From positions 2,966-8,487 of the forward strand of contig DBOT01000131.1 in the NCBI GenBank assembly GCA_002299975.1: DNA of 5,522 nucleotides, given 5' to 3'. This document shows positions 1 to 5,522 of the stretch, piece after piece (positions within the stretch are counted from its first letter, which is position 1; each line of letters starts with the position of its first letter). The DNA is from Lactobacillaceae bacterium UBA639 (lineage in GTDB: Bacteria; Bacillota; Bacilli; Lactobacillales; Lactobacillaceae). The notes beneath the pieces are model-generated. The model worked only from the letters and a program-made list of their open reading frames with translations. It did not search any database and was not told where the DNA came from. The translations under genes and the position numbers were made by a program.

Positions 1-589
1 TTTTGTGATGGCCTCAACTTTGATGCGGATCAAGAGTCAGCTCCTGCTTCCCCAGGCGCCGCCACTTGATGAGGAACCAGTTGAAGAACCGGTCGATCCC
101 CGCCAGGAGCTGGTCGAGCAGCTGATTGAATACCAGCGTTACAAGAAGGCAGCTGACCACCTCAAGGATAAGGAGAGCTACCGTCAACAGGAGTATACCC
201 GGCCCGCCATGCGGGTTCCCCGTGACCTGGTGAGTGAGCAGGTCGCGCCCGGGGTAAGTCTTGACCAGCTCCAGGCTGCCTTTGCCCAGGTTCTTAAGCG
301 TCACCGCTTTATTCAGCCGGCCGTGGAAACCGTGGCGGCCGAGAAGGTCAGCGTGGCTCAGCAGATGCAGACGGTCTTTGAAAAAGTGATGGCCGGCCCC
401 CAGCGCTTCGTTGACCTGTTAACGAGTGCGGTGACGAAGGATGAGTTGGTAACTACTTTTCTGGCGATCCTGGAACTAGCTAAGCACCAGGCCGTCCATA
501 TTGAACAGGCAGGCCTGTTTGCACCAATAATTATCAAGGAAGGTTTGAAGAGCGATGACTACCGAAATAACGAATACCGCCCAGATTGA
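1..589 (+). CDS. scpA: Segregation and condensation protein A (kleisin), 5'-truncated
   Basis: ScpA is the kleisin subunit of the bacterial SMC-ScpAB condensin, which bridges the SMC heads and helps compact and segregate the chromosome. The gene runs in from upstream. The first complete codon is at base 2, and 195 residues are visible. ScpA proteins are usually about 240-260 residues, so the N-terminal domain that contacts the SMC neck is mostly missing. The visible part starts at the conserved segment [16 protein letters not shown], followed by an acidic proline-rich linker. Next comes the typical [20 protein letters not shown] helix. The C-terminal winged helix follows at about visible residues 115-185, with [19 protein letters not shown]; it binds the other SMC head. 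The GTG at base 5 and ATG at base 8 are internal codons, not starts. The gene overlaps scpB by 35 bases, so translation is probably coupled. Identification is by family motifs and by the scpB neighbour. Confidence 0.95.
   Translation, partial: FVMASTLMRIKSQLLLPQAPPLDEEPVEEPVDPRQELVEQLIEYQRYKKAADHLKDKESYRQQEYTRPAMRVPRDLVSEQVAPGVSLDQLQAAFAQVLKRHRFIQPAVETVAAEKVSVAQQMQTVFEKVMAGPQRFVDLLTSAVTKDELVTTFLAILELAKHQAVHIEQAGLFAPIIIKEGLKSDDYRNNEYRPD
536..543 (+). promoter_or_regulatory. Ribosome binding site of scpB inside scpA
   Basis: AAGGAAGG lies 11 bases before the ATG at 555, within the end of the scpA reading frame. It supports the ATG at 555 as the scpB start and implies initiation while ribosomes finish scpA. 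Confidence 0.7.
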
Positions 590-1154
590 GGGCCTGCTGT
601 TCATCAGCGGAGATGAAGGGATCACGGTTGGTGACTTAGCAAAAATCACGGGCTTTATGAAGCCGGCAATCACCGCGACCCTTGATAAACTAGCAGAACG
701 CTATGCAGCTGATCCTAACAGTGCACTGGTCATTCTGCACAGTGGCCAGACCTATCGTTTAGCCACTAAGCCGGCACTGGCCCCGGTGATCAAACAATAT
801 TTTGAGATTCCACTGACGGTCCCGTTGACAAACGCCCTATTAGAGGTCCTGGCAATCATTGCCTACCGCCAGCCAATCACTCGTCTAGAAATCGACGAAA
901 TTCGGGGTGTACAGAGCTCAGGATCGCTGCAGAAGCTGATGGCCCGGGGACTGATTGATACCCATGGCCGCCTTGATGCTCCCGGTCGACCATTTCGCTA
1001 TGTTACAACAGAAAGCTTTCTGGACTACTTTGGTCTGTCGTCGCTGGAGGATCTGCCACCACTGCCGGAGCAAGAGGACCCCGATAGCGCTGACCTGAGT
1101 GGGGATCTCTTTTTGGCAGCGTTCCAGTCCCGCAAGCAAGGAGGAAAAGATTAA
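555..1154 (+). CDS. scpB: Segregation and condensation protein B
   Basis: ScpB forms a dimer that binds the central part of ScpA and regulates the SMC ring in chromosome condensation. The product has 199 residues, a normal length for the family. It has two winged-helix domains, at about residues 8-80 and 90-165. Family signatures visible are [14 protein letters not shown] near the N-terminus, [20 protein letters not shown] at 94-113, [18 protein letters not shown] at 117-134 and [18 protein letters not shown] at 144-161. The tail after residue 165 is acidic and probably flexible, as is common in ScpB. The start at 555 has a Shine-Dalgarno site inside scpA, and the two frames overlap by 35 bases. 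rluB follows with no gap, so this is the middle gene of the scpA-scpB-rluB operon. Nothing is disrupted. Confidence 0.96.
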   Translation: MTTEITNTAQIEGLLFISGDEGITVGDLAKITGFMKPAITATLDKLAERYAADPNSALVILHSGQTYRLATKPALAPVIKQYFEIPLTVPLTNALLEVLAIIAYRQPITRLEIDEIRGVQSSGSLQKLMARGLIDTHGRLDAPGRPFRYVTTESFLDYFGLSSLEDLPPLPEQEDPDSADLSGDLFLAAFQSRKQGGKD

Positions 1155-1871
1155 ATGGAGAGATTACAAAAAGTGATGGCCGCCGCGGGAGTAGCCTCTC
1201 GGCGCGCCTCTGAAAAGCTAATTCAAAGTGGCCGGGTTCAGGTCAATGGTGAGACGGTTACCGAACTGGGAACCAAGGTCAGTCGCCATGATAAGGTTGA
1301 GGTTGATGGGGTACCCATTCATCGGGAACCCCACGTTTACTACCTATTAAATAAGCCGCGGGGGGGTATTTCCAGCGCCCACGATGATAAGGGGCGCAAG
1401 ACCGTGGTGGATATTCTTCGCGAAGACGAGGTTGAAGAGCGGATCTACCCGGTCGGCCGGTTGGACTATGACACCACCGGAATTCTTCTCCTGACAAACG
1501 ATGGGGCCCTGGCTAACAAGTTAATGCACCCCCGCTTTGAAGTTGCCAAGACCTATGTTGCGAAGGTCAAGGGGATTATTCAAAACGACGAGCTAAAACG
1601 GCTGCGGCTTGGTGTCCGGGTTGATGGGCGAAAGACGAAACCAGCTAAAACCAGACTAAAGGAAGTTGACCGTCATCATCAGACCAGTCTGGTACAGTTG
1701 ACAATTCATGAAGGTCGCTATCACCAGGTTAAGCGGATGTTTGAAGCCGTTGGTCATCCGGTAATTAAGTTGCACCGGGAGACATATGGCTTCTTGAACC
1801 TACAGGGACTGCAGTCAGGTGAGTTCCGTGAATTGCGGCCCGAAGAAGTTACCAAGCTAAAACAACTGTAA
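1155..1871 (+). CDS. rluB: 23S rRNA pseudouridine synthase, RluB type
   Basis: This enzyme isomerises a uridine of 23S rRNA to pseudouridine. In E. coli, RluB modifies U2605; the same target here is an inference. The product has 238 residues. An S4 RNA-binding domain covers about residues 2-50 (RLQKVMAAAGVASRRASE, then RVQVNGE). The RsuA/RluB catalytic domain follows, with LLNKPRGGISS at 64-74 and DDKGRKTVVDIL at 77-88. The catalytic motif GRLDYDTTGILLLTNDG is at 101-117, with Asp104 as the expected nucleophile. HEGRYHQVKRM at 185-195 is the conserved closing motif. The long NKPRG-to-GRKTV segment fits RluB better than RsuA or RluE. The ATG directly follows the scpB stop codon and has AAGGAGG at 1138-1144, 10 bases upstream. 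This is the standard position after scpB in Bacillota. Confidence 0.94.
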   Translation: MERLQKVMAAAGVASRRASEKLIQSGRVQVNGETVTELGTKVSRHDKVEVDGVPIHREPHVYYLLNKPRGGISSAHDDKGRKTVVDILREDEVEERIYPVGRLDYDTTGILLLTNDGALANKLMHPRFEVAKTYVAKVKGIIQNDELKRLRLGVRVDGRKTKPAKTRLKEVDRHHQTSLVQLTIHEGRYHQVKRMFEAVGHPVIKLHRETYGFLNLQGLQSGEFRELRPEEVTKLKQL

Positions 1872-1881
1872 CGAGTAATTC

Positions 1882-1925
1882 GGCCTAACTTAACCGAGCT
1901 TGTTGGATTAGCCTTTGTCTATTTT
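1882..1925 (+). terminator. Probable intrinsic terminator of the scpA-scpB-rluB operon
   Basis: Eleven bases after the rluB stop, GGCCTAA (1882-1888) can pair with TTAGCC (1908-1913) with one bulged C. An inner AAC/GTT helix (1892-1894 with 1902-1904) closes a seven-base loop. The 3' arm is followed by the T-rich run TTTGTCTATTTT. The stem is imperfect and the T-run is interrupted, so this is a moderate call. Its position fits the end of the operon. Confidence 0.5.
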
Positions 1926-1950
1926 GCTATATTGCATCAATATAGCAAAA
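1922..1950. repeat. Perfect A/T-rich inverted repeat, 13-bp arms, 3-base loop
   Basis: TTTTGCTATATTG (1922-1934) is exactly mirrored by CAATATAGCAAAA (1938-1950), with CAT between the arms. It sits between the rluB end and the ribU promoter, about 58 bases upstream of the -35 box. Neither strand has a T-run after the 3' arm, so it does not look like a standard terminator. Possible roles are a protein-binding operator, a structured 3' end of the rluB transcript, or part of a compound terminator with the preceding hairpin. The symmetry is seen directly; the role is not known. Confidence 0.75.
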
Positions 1951-2008
1951 AATTGCGGAAAATACGGGAAAGTGCGCATCACTACGGAATTGGGGCACAT
2001 TAAAAACG

Positions 2009-2037
2009 TTGACGTGCCGCGGAAAAGCCCATATAAT
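2009..2037 (+). promoter_or_regulatory. Sigma-A type promoter for the FMN riboswitch-ribU transcript
   Basis: A -35 box TTGACG (2009-2014, five of six consensus bases) is separated by exactly 17 bases from a perfect -10 box TATAAT (2032-2037). Transcription should start near 2044, about 20 bases before the riboswitch begins, giving an untranslated leader of about 245 bases. A weak GGCAC/GTGCC inverted repeat (1994-1998 with 2014-2018) overlaps the -35 region and may be chance. Confidence 0.88.
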
Positions 2038-2063
2038 AAGAATTGCAAAAACTAAAAAAGTTG

Positions 2064-2173
2064 TCTTCAAGGCGCGGTGAAATTCCCGACCGGCGGTGCA
2101 AGCCCGCAACCCACACCAAGTGGTTGATCCAGTTGAATCCTGGAGCCGACAGTATAGTCTGGTATATAGAAGA
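2064..2173 (+). ncRNA. FMN riboswitch (RFN element)
   Basis: This leader RNA binds flavin mononucleotide and controls riboflavin synthesis or uptake genes. The conserved core is plain. GGTGAAATTCCCGACCGGCG starts at 2076, AGCCCGC lies at 2101-2107, GATCC with a matching CCTGGAGCC arm at 2126-2146, and GACAGTATAGTCTGG at 2148-2162. Closing helix P1 pairs TCTTC (2064-2068) with GAAGA (2169-2173). A variable CCAC/GTGG hairpin (2111-2114 with 2120-2123) fills the usual variable arm. All six family helices can be placed. The 3' strand of P1 is also half of a local hairpin, TAGAAG-AGA-CTTCTA (2167-2181), which excludes P1 and may help the switch change state. An intrinsic terminator follows, so ligand binding most likely ends transcription before ribU. 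Confidence 0.97.
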
Positions 2174-2206
2174 GACTTCTACGTACGTTAACCCTAATTA
2201 AAGTAG

Positions 2207-2243
2207 GCGCTGCTGACAGTTATTCGTTGGTAGCGCTTTTTTT
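2207..2243 (+). terminator. Riboswitch-controlled intrinsic terminator
   Basis: GCGCTGCTGAC (2207-2217) pairs with GTTGGTAGCGC (2226-2236) over 11 base pairs, including three G-U pairs, with an eight-base loop and a run of seven T residues at 2237-2243. It lies 33 bases after riboswitch helix P1 and 45 bases before the ribU start. It is the expected OFF structure at high FMN. A possible competing helix is CGTTAACC (2186-2193, one bulged A) with GGTAGCG (2229-2235), which would break the terminator's 3' arm. That antiterminator is a hypothesis from hand pairing. Confidence 0.9.
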
Positions 2244-2275
2244 GATTTGTGGGGCCGACTGAAGGCAATCTCAAT

Positions 2276-2280
2276 GGAGG
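2276..2280 (+). promoter_or_regulatory. Ribosome binding site of ribU
   Basis: GGAGG lies eight bases before the ATG at 2289 and decides this start. An in-frame ATG at 2274 overlaps it and has its own weaker GAAGG (2261-2265), also eight bases upstream, so a minor product five residues longer is possible. Confidence 0.8.
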
Positions 2281-2288
2281 TTGTTATT

Positions 2289-2870
2289 ATGACAGTATCG
2301 CATTTACGTATTCAACGGTTGGTAGGGATTGCCTGCCTGGGGGCGCTTGCCTTTATCTTGATGTTGTTTGAGTTTCCCATTATCCCCATGGCTTCCTACC
2401 TCAAGATCGACTTCTCAGATGTTCCCGTTTTAATCGGGGGCTACATCTACGGTCCGGTAGGGGGGATCGTGATCGCTGTGATTAAGTGCTTGATTCATGG
2501 TATGATTCGGGGATTCTCGGTCGGCGAACTGATTGGGCTCCTCGGTGACTTTGTCTCATCATTAGCGATGCTATTGCCGTTCTGCCTAATCTGGCGGAAG
2601 AAGCCCCAGTGGTCGCAAAAGAAACAACTCCTGGTCGGAATTGTTGTGGCAACGGTAGTTTTAACCGTGGTCATGTCGTTGCTGAACTTATGGGTTCTGA
2701 CACCGCTGTACATGGCGGTCTGGAACTGGAAGTCAACATTACCGGTTTCGCAGTTAGTGGCCCTCGGTGTTTTGCCGTTTAATATTATCAAGGGCCTGTT
2801 GGTCACGGGGATCTTTGCCATTGTAGCGACGCAGTTAAAGCCCTGGCTAGCAGCGCACCGTTACCAATAG
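2289..2870 (+). CDS. ribU: Riboflavin-binding S component of ECF transporter
   Basis: RibU is the membrane substrate-binding subunit that captures riboflavin. In lactobacilli it works with the shared ECF module (EcfA, EcfA' and EcfT, encoded elsewhere) to import the vitamin. The product has 193 residues, typical for RibU, and is strongly hydrophobic with about six membrane helices. Rough positions are 9-29, 44-66, 81-103, 113-136 and 157-181, with a shorter segment near 57-72. Family signatures include FEFPIIPMASYLKIDFSDVP at 27-46, IYGPVGGIVIAVIKCLIH at 53-70, NLWVLTPLY at 133-141 and PFNIIKG at 163-169. The start at 2289 has GGAGG eight bases upstream; starts at 2274 or further up are less likely. 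The gene stands alone behind an FMN riboswitch and a terminator, which matches the assignment independently: it should be repressed when flavin is plentiful. Confidence 0.95.
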   Translation: MTVSHLRIQRLVGIACLGALAFILMLFEFPIIPMASYLKIDFSDVPVLIGGYIYGPVGGIVIAVIKCLIHGMIRGFSVGELIGLLGDFVSSLAMLLPFCLIWRKKPQWSQKKQLLVGIVVATVVLTVVMSLLNLWVLTPLYMAVWNWKSTLPVSQLVALGVLPFNIIKGLLVTGIFAIVATQLKPWLAAHRYQ

Positions 2871-2877
2871 GGATGAA

Positions 2878-2921
2878 AAGAGAGGATCACAGTAAAAGTT
2901 AATTTACTGCGGTCCTCTTTT
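2878..2921 (+). terminator. Intrinsic terminator after ribU, possibly bidirectional
   Basis: Bases 2878-2896 pair with 2903-2921 along 19 positions, with one A-C mismatch (2889/2910) and two G-U pairs, around the loop AGTTAA. The outer arms are A-rich and T-rich, ending in CTTTT, so the T-run is built into the stem. The mirror strand also ends in CTCTTTT, so it could work in both directions. It starts seven bases after the ribU stop. Confidence 0.8.
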
Positions 2922-2971
2922 CGCGTATTTAAGGTTTGTCTCCGTCTATACCTAGTGAGAGAATGGGTAAT

Positions 2972-2975
2972 GAGG
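2972..2975 (+). promoter_or_regulatory. Ribosome binding site of the ypbB-like gene
   Basis: GAGG (within TGAGGTT) lies eight bases before the ATG at 2984. It favours this start over the in-frame ATG at 2963 and the TTG at 2936, which lack a good site. Confidence 0.6.
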
Positions 2976-2983
2976 TTTTGATT

Positions 2984-4021
2984 ATGAATTCATATATACT
3001 ACGTTTCTTTTCTTATCATCAGCCCCGGCGGATTCGGGTAATTGAGAGTCTACTGACGAGTCGCCTGACGGTATCCAACCTGTTCTGGGGGCAGCAGTAT
3101 GGCCTTTTACAATGGTTAGGTGCCGATCGTCAGCTTCAACGATCAGAATATGACGCGGTGATCAAGTCACTGGTAGCGGACCAGCTGCTCACCATTGATG
3201 ATCACCACCAGGCCCGGTTGACCACTAAGGGGGTACAACGCCAGGAAGAAGAGCAGCAATACCAGCCCCATTTCTTGGATTGGTACTGGCTGGCGAATAC
3301 CAACCAACTTGGGCAGCGCCTCCTTTTGGGGATGCAGGTGGTGTCGGAATATGCCTACCACAATGCCAAGTATGCTCCCGTGACGGTGGGCTATGGTCAT
3401 ATGTTGGCGGTGAAGCAGTGGTTCCATCGTGCCGACCGAAAGCAACTGGTGGCGGCGGTCTATCATGACCTGGATCAGTTAACGACGGGACTGGCCAGCG
3501 CTGACGAGCGTCTGGCAGCTTTTCTAGTCGATGGGTTAGTTGGCCATAACCTGCCGGCGTTGACTAATGATCAACTTGCCGCTCACTTGCAGCTTTCCAT
3601 GGCCGATATGCTGGTTCTCAACCATGATCTTCTTCTGGGGGTGGCGGCCTACTGCCAGCATGTTCCCGGACCTTTGCAGGATCTTCTAGCACCATTGCTT
3701 AATGCGGGCCCGCTGTCGAATAGCACGGCCCTAACCCTGAATCTCTATCAACAGGGGGCGACGCTAGAACAGATTGCTGCCCGGCGACGGTTAAAATTAA
3801 GTACAGTCCGGGAGCATCTCTTAGAAGTGGCTATCTTGTGTCCAGAACAACTGAACTGGGACCAGTTGCTGCCATCTGCTAAGCGAGCGGCATTGGCAAA
3901 GCAGTATTCAGATCCGGACGTCACTAGTTGGCACTTTAATCCCGCTGAGCAAGACGCGGGGGATGCCTTTTTTAACTATCGGCTTTTTCAGATTCTGCAG
4001 GGGAGGAAAAACCATGACTGA
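2984..4021 (+). CDS. YpbB-like helix-turn-helix protein, partner gene of RecQ
   Basis: The product has 345 residues and resembles B. subtilis YpbB, which is encoded next to recS in the same way. Its biochemical role is not established as far as I know. The first 240 residues are mostly helical and carry no catalytic motif I recognise; residues 50-82 could form a small winged-helix-like unit. The C-terminal part, about 244-335, fits the helix-turn-helix domain often found on RecQ tails. It has STALTLNLYQQGATLEQIA at 247-265 and RRRLKLSTVREHLLEVA at 267-283, where the second reads as a recognition helix. No signal peptide or membrane segment is seen, so it is cytoplasmic. The stop codon overlaps the recQ start by eight bases, which suggests coupled translation and a shared job in DNA repair or replication (inference). 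I saw no convincing promoter between 2922 and 2984. The ypbB name is by similarity of context and domain, so no symbol is given. Confidence 0.82.
   Translation: MNSYILRFFSYHQPRRIRVIESLLTSRLTVSNLFWGQQYGLLQWLGADRQLQRSEYDAVIKSLVADQLLTIDDHHQARLTTKGVQRQEEEQQYQPHFLDWYWLANTNQLGQRLLLGMQVVSEYAYHNAKYAPVTVGYGHMLAVKQWFHRADRKQLVAAVYHDLDQLTTGLASADERLAAFLVDGLVGHNLPALTNDQLAAHLQLSMADMLVLNHDLLLGVAAYCQHVPGPLQDLLAPLLNAGPLSNSTALTLNLYQQGATLEQIAARRRLKLSTVREHLLEVAILCPEQLNWDQLLPSAKRAALAKQYSDPDVTSWHFNPAEQDAGDAFFNYRLFQILQGRKNHD
4002..4006 (+). promoter_or_regulatory. Ribosome binding site of recQ
   Basis: GGAGG lies seven bases before the ATG at 4014, inside the last codons of the upstream gene. It selects this start over an in-frame upstream codon at 3963, which would add 17 residues unlike the family. 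Confidence 0.85.
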
Positions 4022-5462
4022 TTCGGCTGAAATGTATCGCTTGCTCCACGAGCGCTTTGGTTACCAGCACTTTCGCGATGGTCAACAGGAGACTATTGAA
4101 TCGCTACTGGCGGGTCATGACACCCTCGCCGTTTTACCGACCGGGGCTGGTAAATCGTTGCTATACCAACTTCCCGCCTATTTAATGCCCGGTGGGGTGG
4201 TCATCGTGTCGCCACTGATCTCTTTGATGCAGGATCAGGTTGACCGGCTACGGCAGCAGGGGGAAAAACGGGTAGTAATGCTGAGTAGTCAGCTGCAGGG
4301 GCCCGCACGCGACCAGGTTTTGCGATCCCTGGCTAGCTTTCGCTTTATCTTTGCCTCACCGGAGATTCTCACTACGCCAGCGGTTCTCGCCGCCCTTCGC
4401 CGGATTCCGCTGAGCATGATGGTAATCGATGAGGCCCACTGTATTTCCCAATGGGGGCCTGATTTTCGCCCCGAGTACCTATTGTTGCGCCAGGTACGGC
4501 AATATATCGGTCAGCCGTGCCTGCTGATGCTAACCGCGACCGCAACGCCGCGGGTGCGCCGGGATATTCTTAATAAACTGGGCCTAGATCGTGACCACGT
4601 CCACCAGGTGATCCGTTCGGTTAACCGGCCGAACATCTTTCTGGCTGTGGATCGGGTAACCAATCAGCAAGCCAAGGATGAACGCTTGCTCCAGCTGGTA
4701 ACCAACCTACCAGGCCCGGGGATCATTTACTTTGCCAGTCGTAAGCTCGCAACTCAGATGGCCGAATGGCTGCGTGAACAGACGGGCTTAGTTGTTGCGC
4801 CATATCATGCTGGGATGTCGCCGGTTGACCGGTTCAAGATTCAACAGCAGTTCATGAATAACCAGGTTCATGTCGTCTGTGCGACCAGCGCCTTTGGGAT
4901 GGGGATTGATAAGGATGATATCCGTTATATTATCCATTACCACTTGCCAGCTAACCTGGAGAGCTACATGCAGGAGATTGGCCGGGCCGGCCGTGATGGT
5001 CAGCAGAGTGTGGCGATCTTATTATATGCACCTGGGGATGAGGGGTTGCCAAGTCAACTGACTGCCATCAGTCTTCCCAGTGTGAACCTCTTGGCGCAGG
5101 TTAAGAATCACCAGTTGCGGCCAGCTGTCCTGGGGGATGACCAGGACCTGTTTACCTTCTACCTGGATCACGGTTACCAACCGGCCCAGATCATTTCAGC
5201 GTTTAAGCAACGGCGGCAACAGCAGGCCATTAGTCTGCAAAAAATGCTGGACTATGCCAGTTTGGCTACGTGCCGGCGGTCATTTCTGCTGGATTATTTT
5301 GGTGAGGAGGTGGACGACTTTCCATCGCCATGCTGTGATATCGAACAGCCGGAGTGGATGTGTGAGCTTTCCTTACCCGAGGCTCCTGCTAAACCGAAAA
5401 ATAATCAGCAAGCAGACTGGCACCAGCGCCTGCGCCGGCTCTTTAACCAGTCAGAACAATGA
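4014..5462 (+). CDS. recQ: RecQ-family ATP-dependent DNA helicase, short RecS-like form
   Basis: This is a superfamily 2 helicase that unwinds DNA 3' to 5' during repair and replication-fork rescue. The product has 482 residues, close to B. subtilis RecS and shorter than full RecQ. Motif 0 is at 20-25 (FRDGQQ) and Walker A at 41-48 (LPTGAGKS). Motif Ia is at 66-76 (SPLISLMQDQV) and motif II at 139-142 (DEAH). The RecQ aromatic loop CISQWGPDFRPEY follows at 143-155. Motif III is at 173-178 (LTATAT), motif IV near 236-243, motif V at 289-300 (CATSAFGMGIDK) and motif VI at 320-329 (QEIGRAGRDG). The zinc-binding region has C420RRSFLLDYFGE, then C440-C441 and C450. The usual closing CxxCxxC pattern is not present. 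No winged-helix plus HRDC tail is seen; the protein ends about 40 residues after the zinc region. It overlaps the ypbB-like gene by eight bases. The helicase call is firm; recQ versus recS naming is less so. Confidence 0.95.
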   Translation: MTDSAEMYRLLHERFGYQHFRDGQQETIESLLAGHDTLAVLPTGAGKSLLYQLPAYLMPGGVVIVSPLISLMQDQVDRLRQQGEKRVVMLSSQLQGPARDQVLRSLASFRFIFASPEILTTPAVLAALRRIPLSMMVIDEAHCISQWGPDFRPEYLLLRQVRQYIGQPCLLMLTATATPRVRRDILNKLGLDRDHVHQVIRSVNRPNIFLAVDRVTNQQAKDERLLQLVTNLPGPGIIYFASRKLATQMAEWLREQTGLVVAPYHAGMSPVDRFKIQQQFMNNQVHVVCATSAFGMGIDKDDIRYIIHYHLPANLESYMQEIGRAGRDGQQSVAILLYAPGDEGLPSQLTAISLPSVNLLAQVKNHQLRPAVLGDDQDLFTFYLDHGYQPAQIISAFKQRRQQQAISLQKMLDYASLATCRRSFLLDYFGEEVDDFPSPCCDIEQPEWMCELSLPEAPAKPKNNQQADWHQRLRRLFNQSEQ

Positions 5463-5473
5463 CAATTCGGTGC

Positions 5474-5503
5474 TAGACAAGATGTAAAGACGTGCGCTAC
5501 AAT
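5474..5503 (+). promoter_or_regulatory. Possible promoter for a gene beyond the window
   Basis: TAGACA (5474-5479) and TACAAT (5498-5503) are each one base from consensus and are 18 bases apart, just after the recQ stop. No downstream gene is in view to confirm it, and no terminator separates it from recQ. An eight-base direct repeat AAAGACGT (5486-5493 and 5505-5512) flanks the -10 box. Confidence 0.5.
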
Positions 5504-5522
5504 CAAAGACGTTAAACTTTAT

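Noticed and set aside
14..304. Minus-strand open frame opposite scpA
   Set aside because: It is fully antisense to a well-supported conserved gene and has no family features.
1922..1952. The perfect inverted repeat as a classical intrinsic terminator
   Set aside because: The stem is almost all A/T and is followed by A residues, not T residues, on the + strand; the minus strand also lacks a T-run. It was kept as a repeat only.
1994..2018. GGCAC/GTGCC inverted repeat over the -35 box as an operator
   Set aside because: The arms are only five bases with a long, non-conserved spacer, which is expected by chance at this length.
1927..2109. Minus-strand open frame of 60 codons in the intergenic region
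   Set aside because: It runs antisense across the ribU promoter and the conserved FMN riboswitch core, has no recognisable family, and its codons are explained by the RNA structure.
2495..2821. Minus-strand open frame of 108 codons opposite ribU
   Set aside because: It lies entirely within ribU, and its translation has no domain character; it is a shadow of the hydrophobic codons on the other strand.
2922..2983. Promoter for the ypbB-like gene and recQ
   Set aside because: TATACC (2946-2951) is the only -10-like element, and no acceptable -35 box lies 16-18 bases before it. The pair may depend on a weak promoter or on readthrough past the ribU terminator.
5137..5487. Plus-strand open frame of 116 codons in another frame at the end of recQ
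   Set aside because: It overlaps the conserved RecQ C-terminal region, and its translation resembles no known family.
1..5522. Novel defence, mobile or CRISPR-type system
   Set aside because: All coding space is taken by conserved housekeeping families in a familiar order, with no transposase, integrase, repeat array or foreign-looking composition.

Overview
The window looks like ordinary chromosome from a low-to-mid G+C lactic acid bacterium. The most likely source is a heterofermentative lactobacillus of the Limosilactobacillus type. Base composition is about half G+C by eye. Shine-Dalgarno sites are strong and Bacillota-like. The gene order is scpA-scpB-rluB, then an FMN-controlled ribU, then a ypbB-like gene and a short recQ (recS-type). 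The genus is an inference from gene order and protein character, not a demonstrated result. All genes lie on the + strand, and no mobile element, CRISPR array, tRNA or rRNA is visible.

Bases 1-1871 hold three tightly packed genes. They are the 3' part of scpA (kleisin of the SMC-ScpAB condensin), scpB (overlapping scpA by 35 bases), and rluB (23S rRNA pseudouridine synthase, starting directly after the scpB stop). They read as one operon for chromosome segregation and ribosome maturation. It is probably closed by an imperfect hairpin at about 1882-1925. Just behind that hairpin is a perfect A/T-rich 13-bp inverted repeat (1922-1950) of unknown role.

Bases 1951-2288 form a control region. A near-consensus promoter (TTGACG, 17 bases, TATAAT) is followed by a complete FMN riboswitch and then a strong intrinsic terminator (2207-2243). 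This leader controls ribU, the riboflavin-binding S component of an ECF vitamin transporter. High FMN should stop transcription before ribU. A long hairpin at 2878-2921 closes the transcript.

Bases 2984-5462 hold a two-gene unit. A 345-residue YpbB-like protein with a C-terminal helix-turn-helix of the type often found on RecQ tails overlaps by 8 bases a 482-residue RecQ-family helicase that lacks that tail. The last 60 bases contain a possible promoter for a gene beyond the window.

I do not see a clearly new biological system here. The points most worth a second look are the perfect inverted repeat at 1922-1950, the split arrangement of RecQ core and helix-turn-helix protein, and the degenerate zinc-site cysteines in RecQ.
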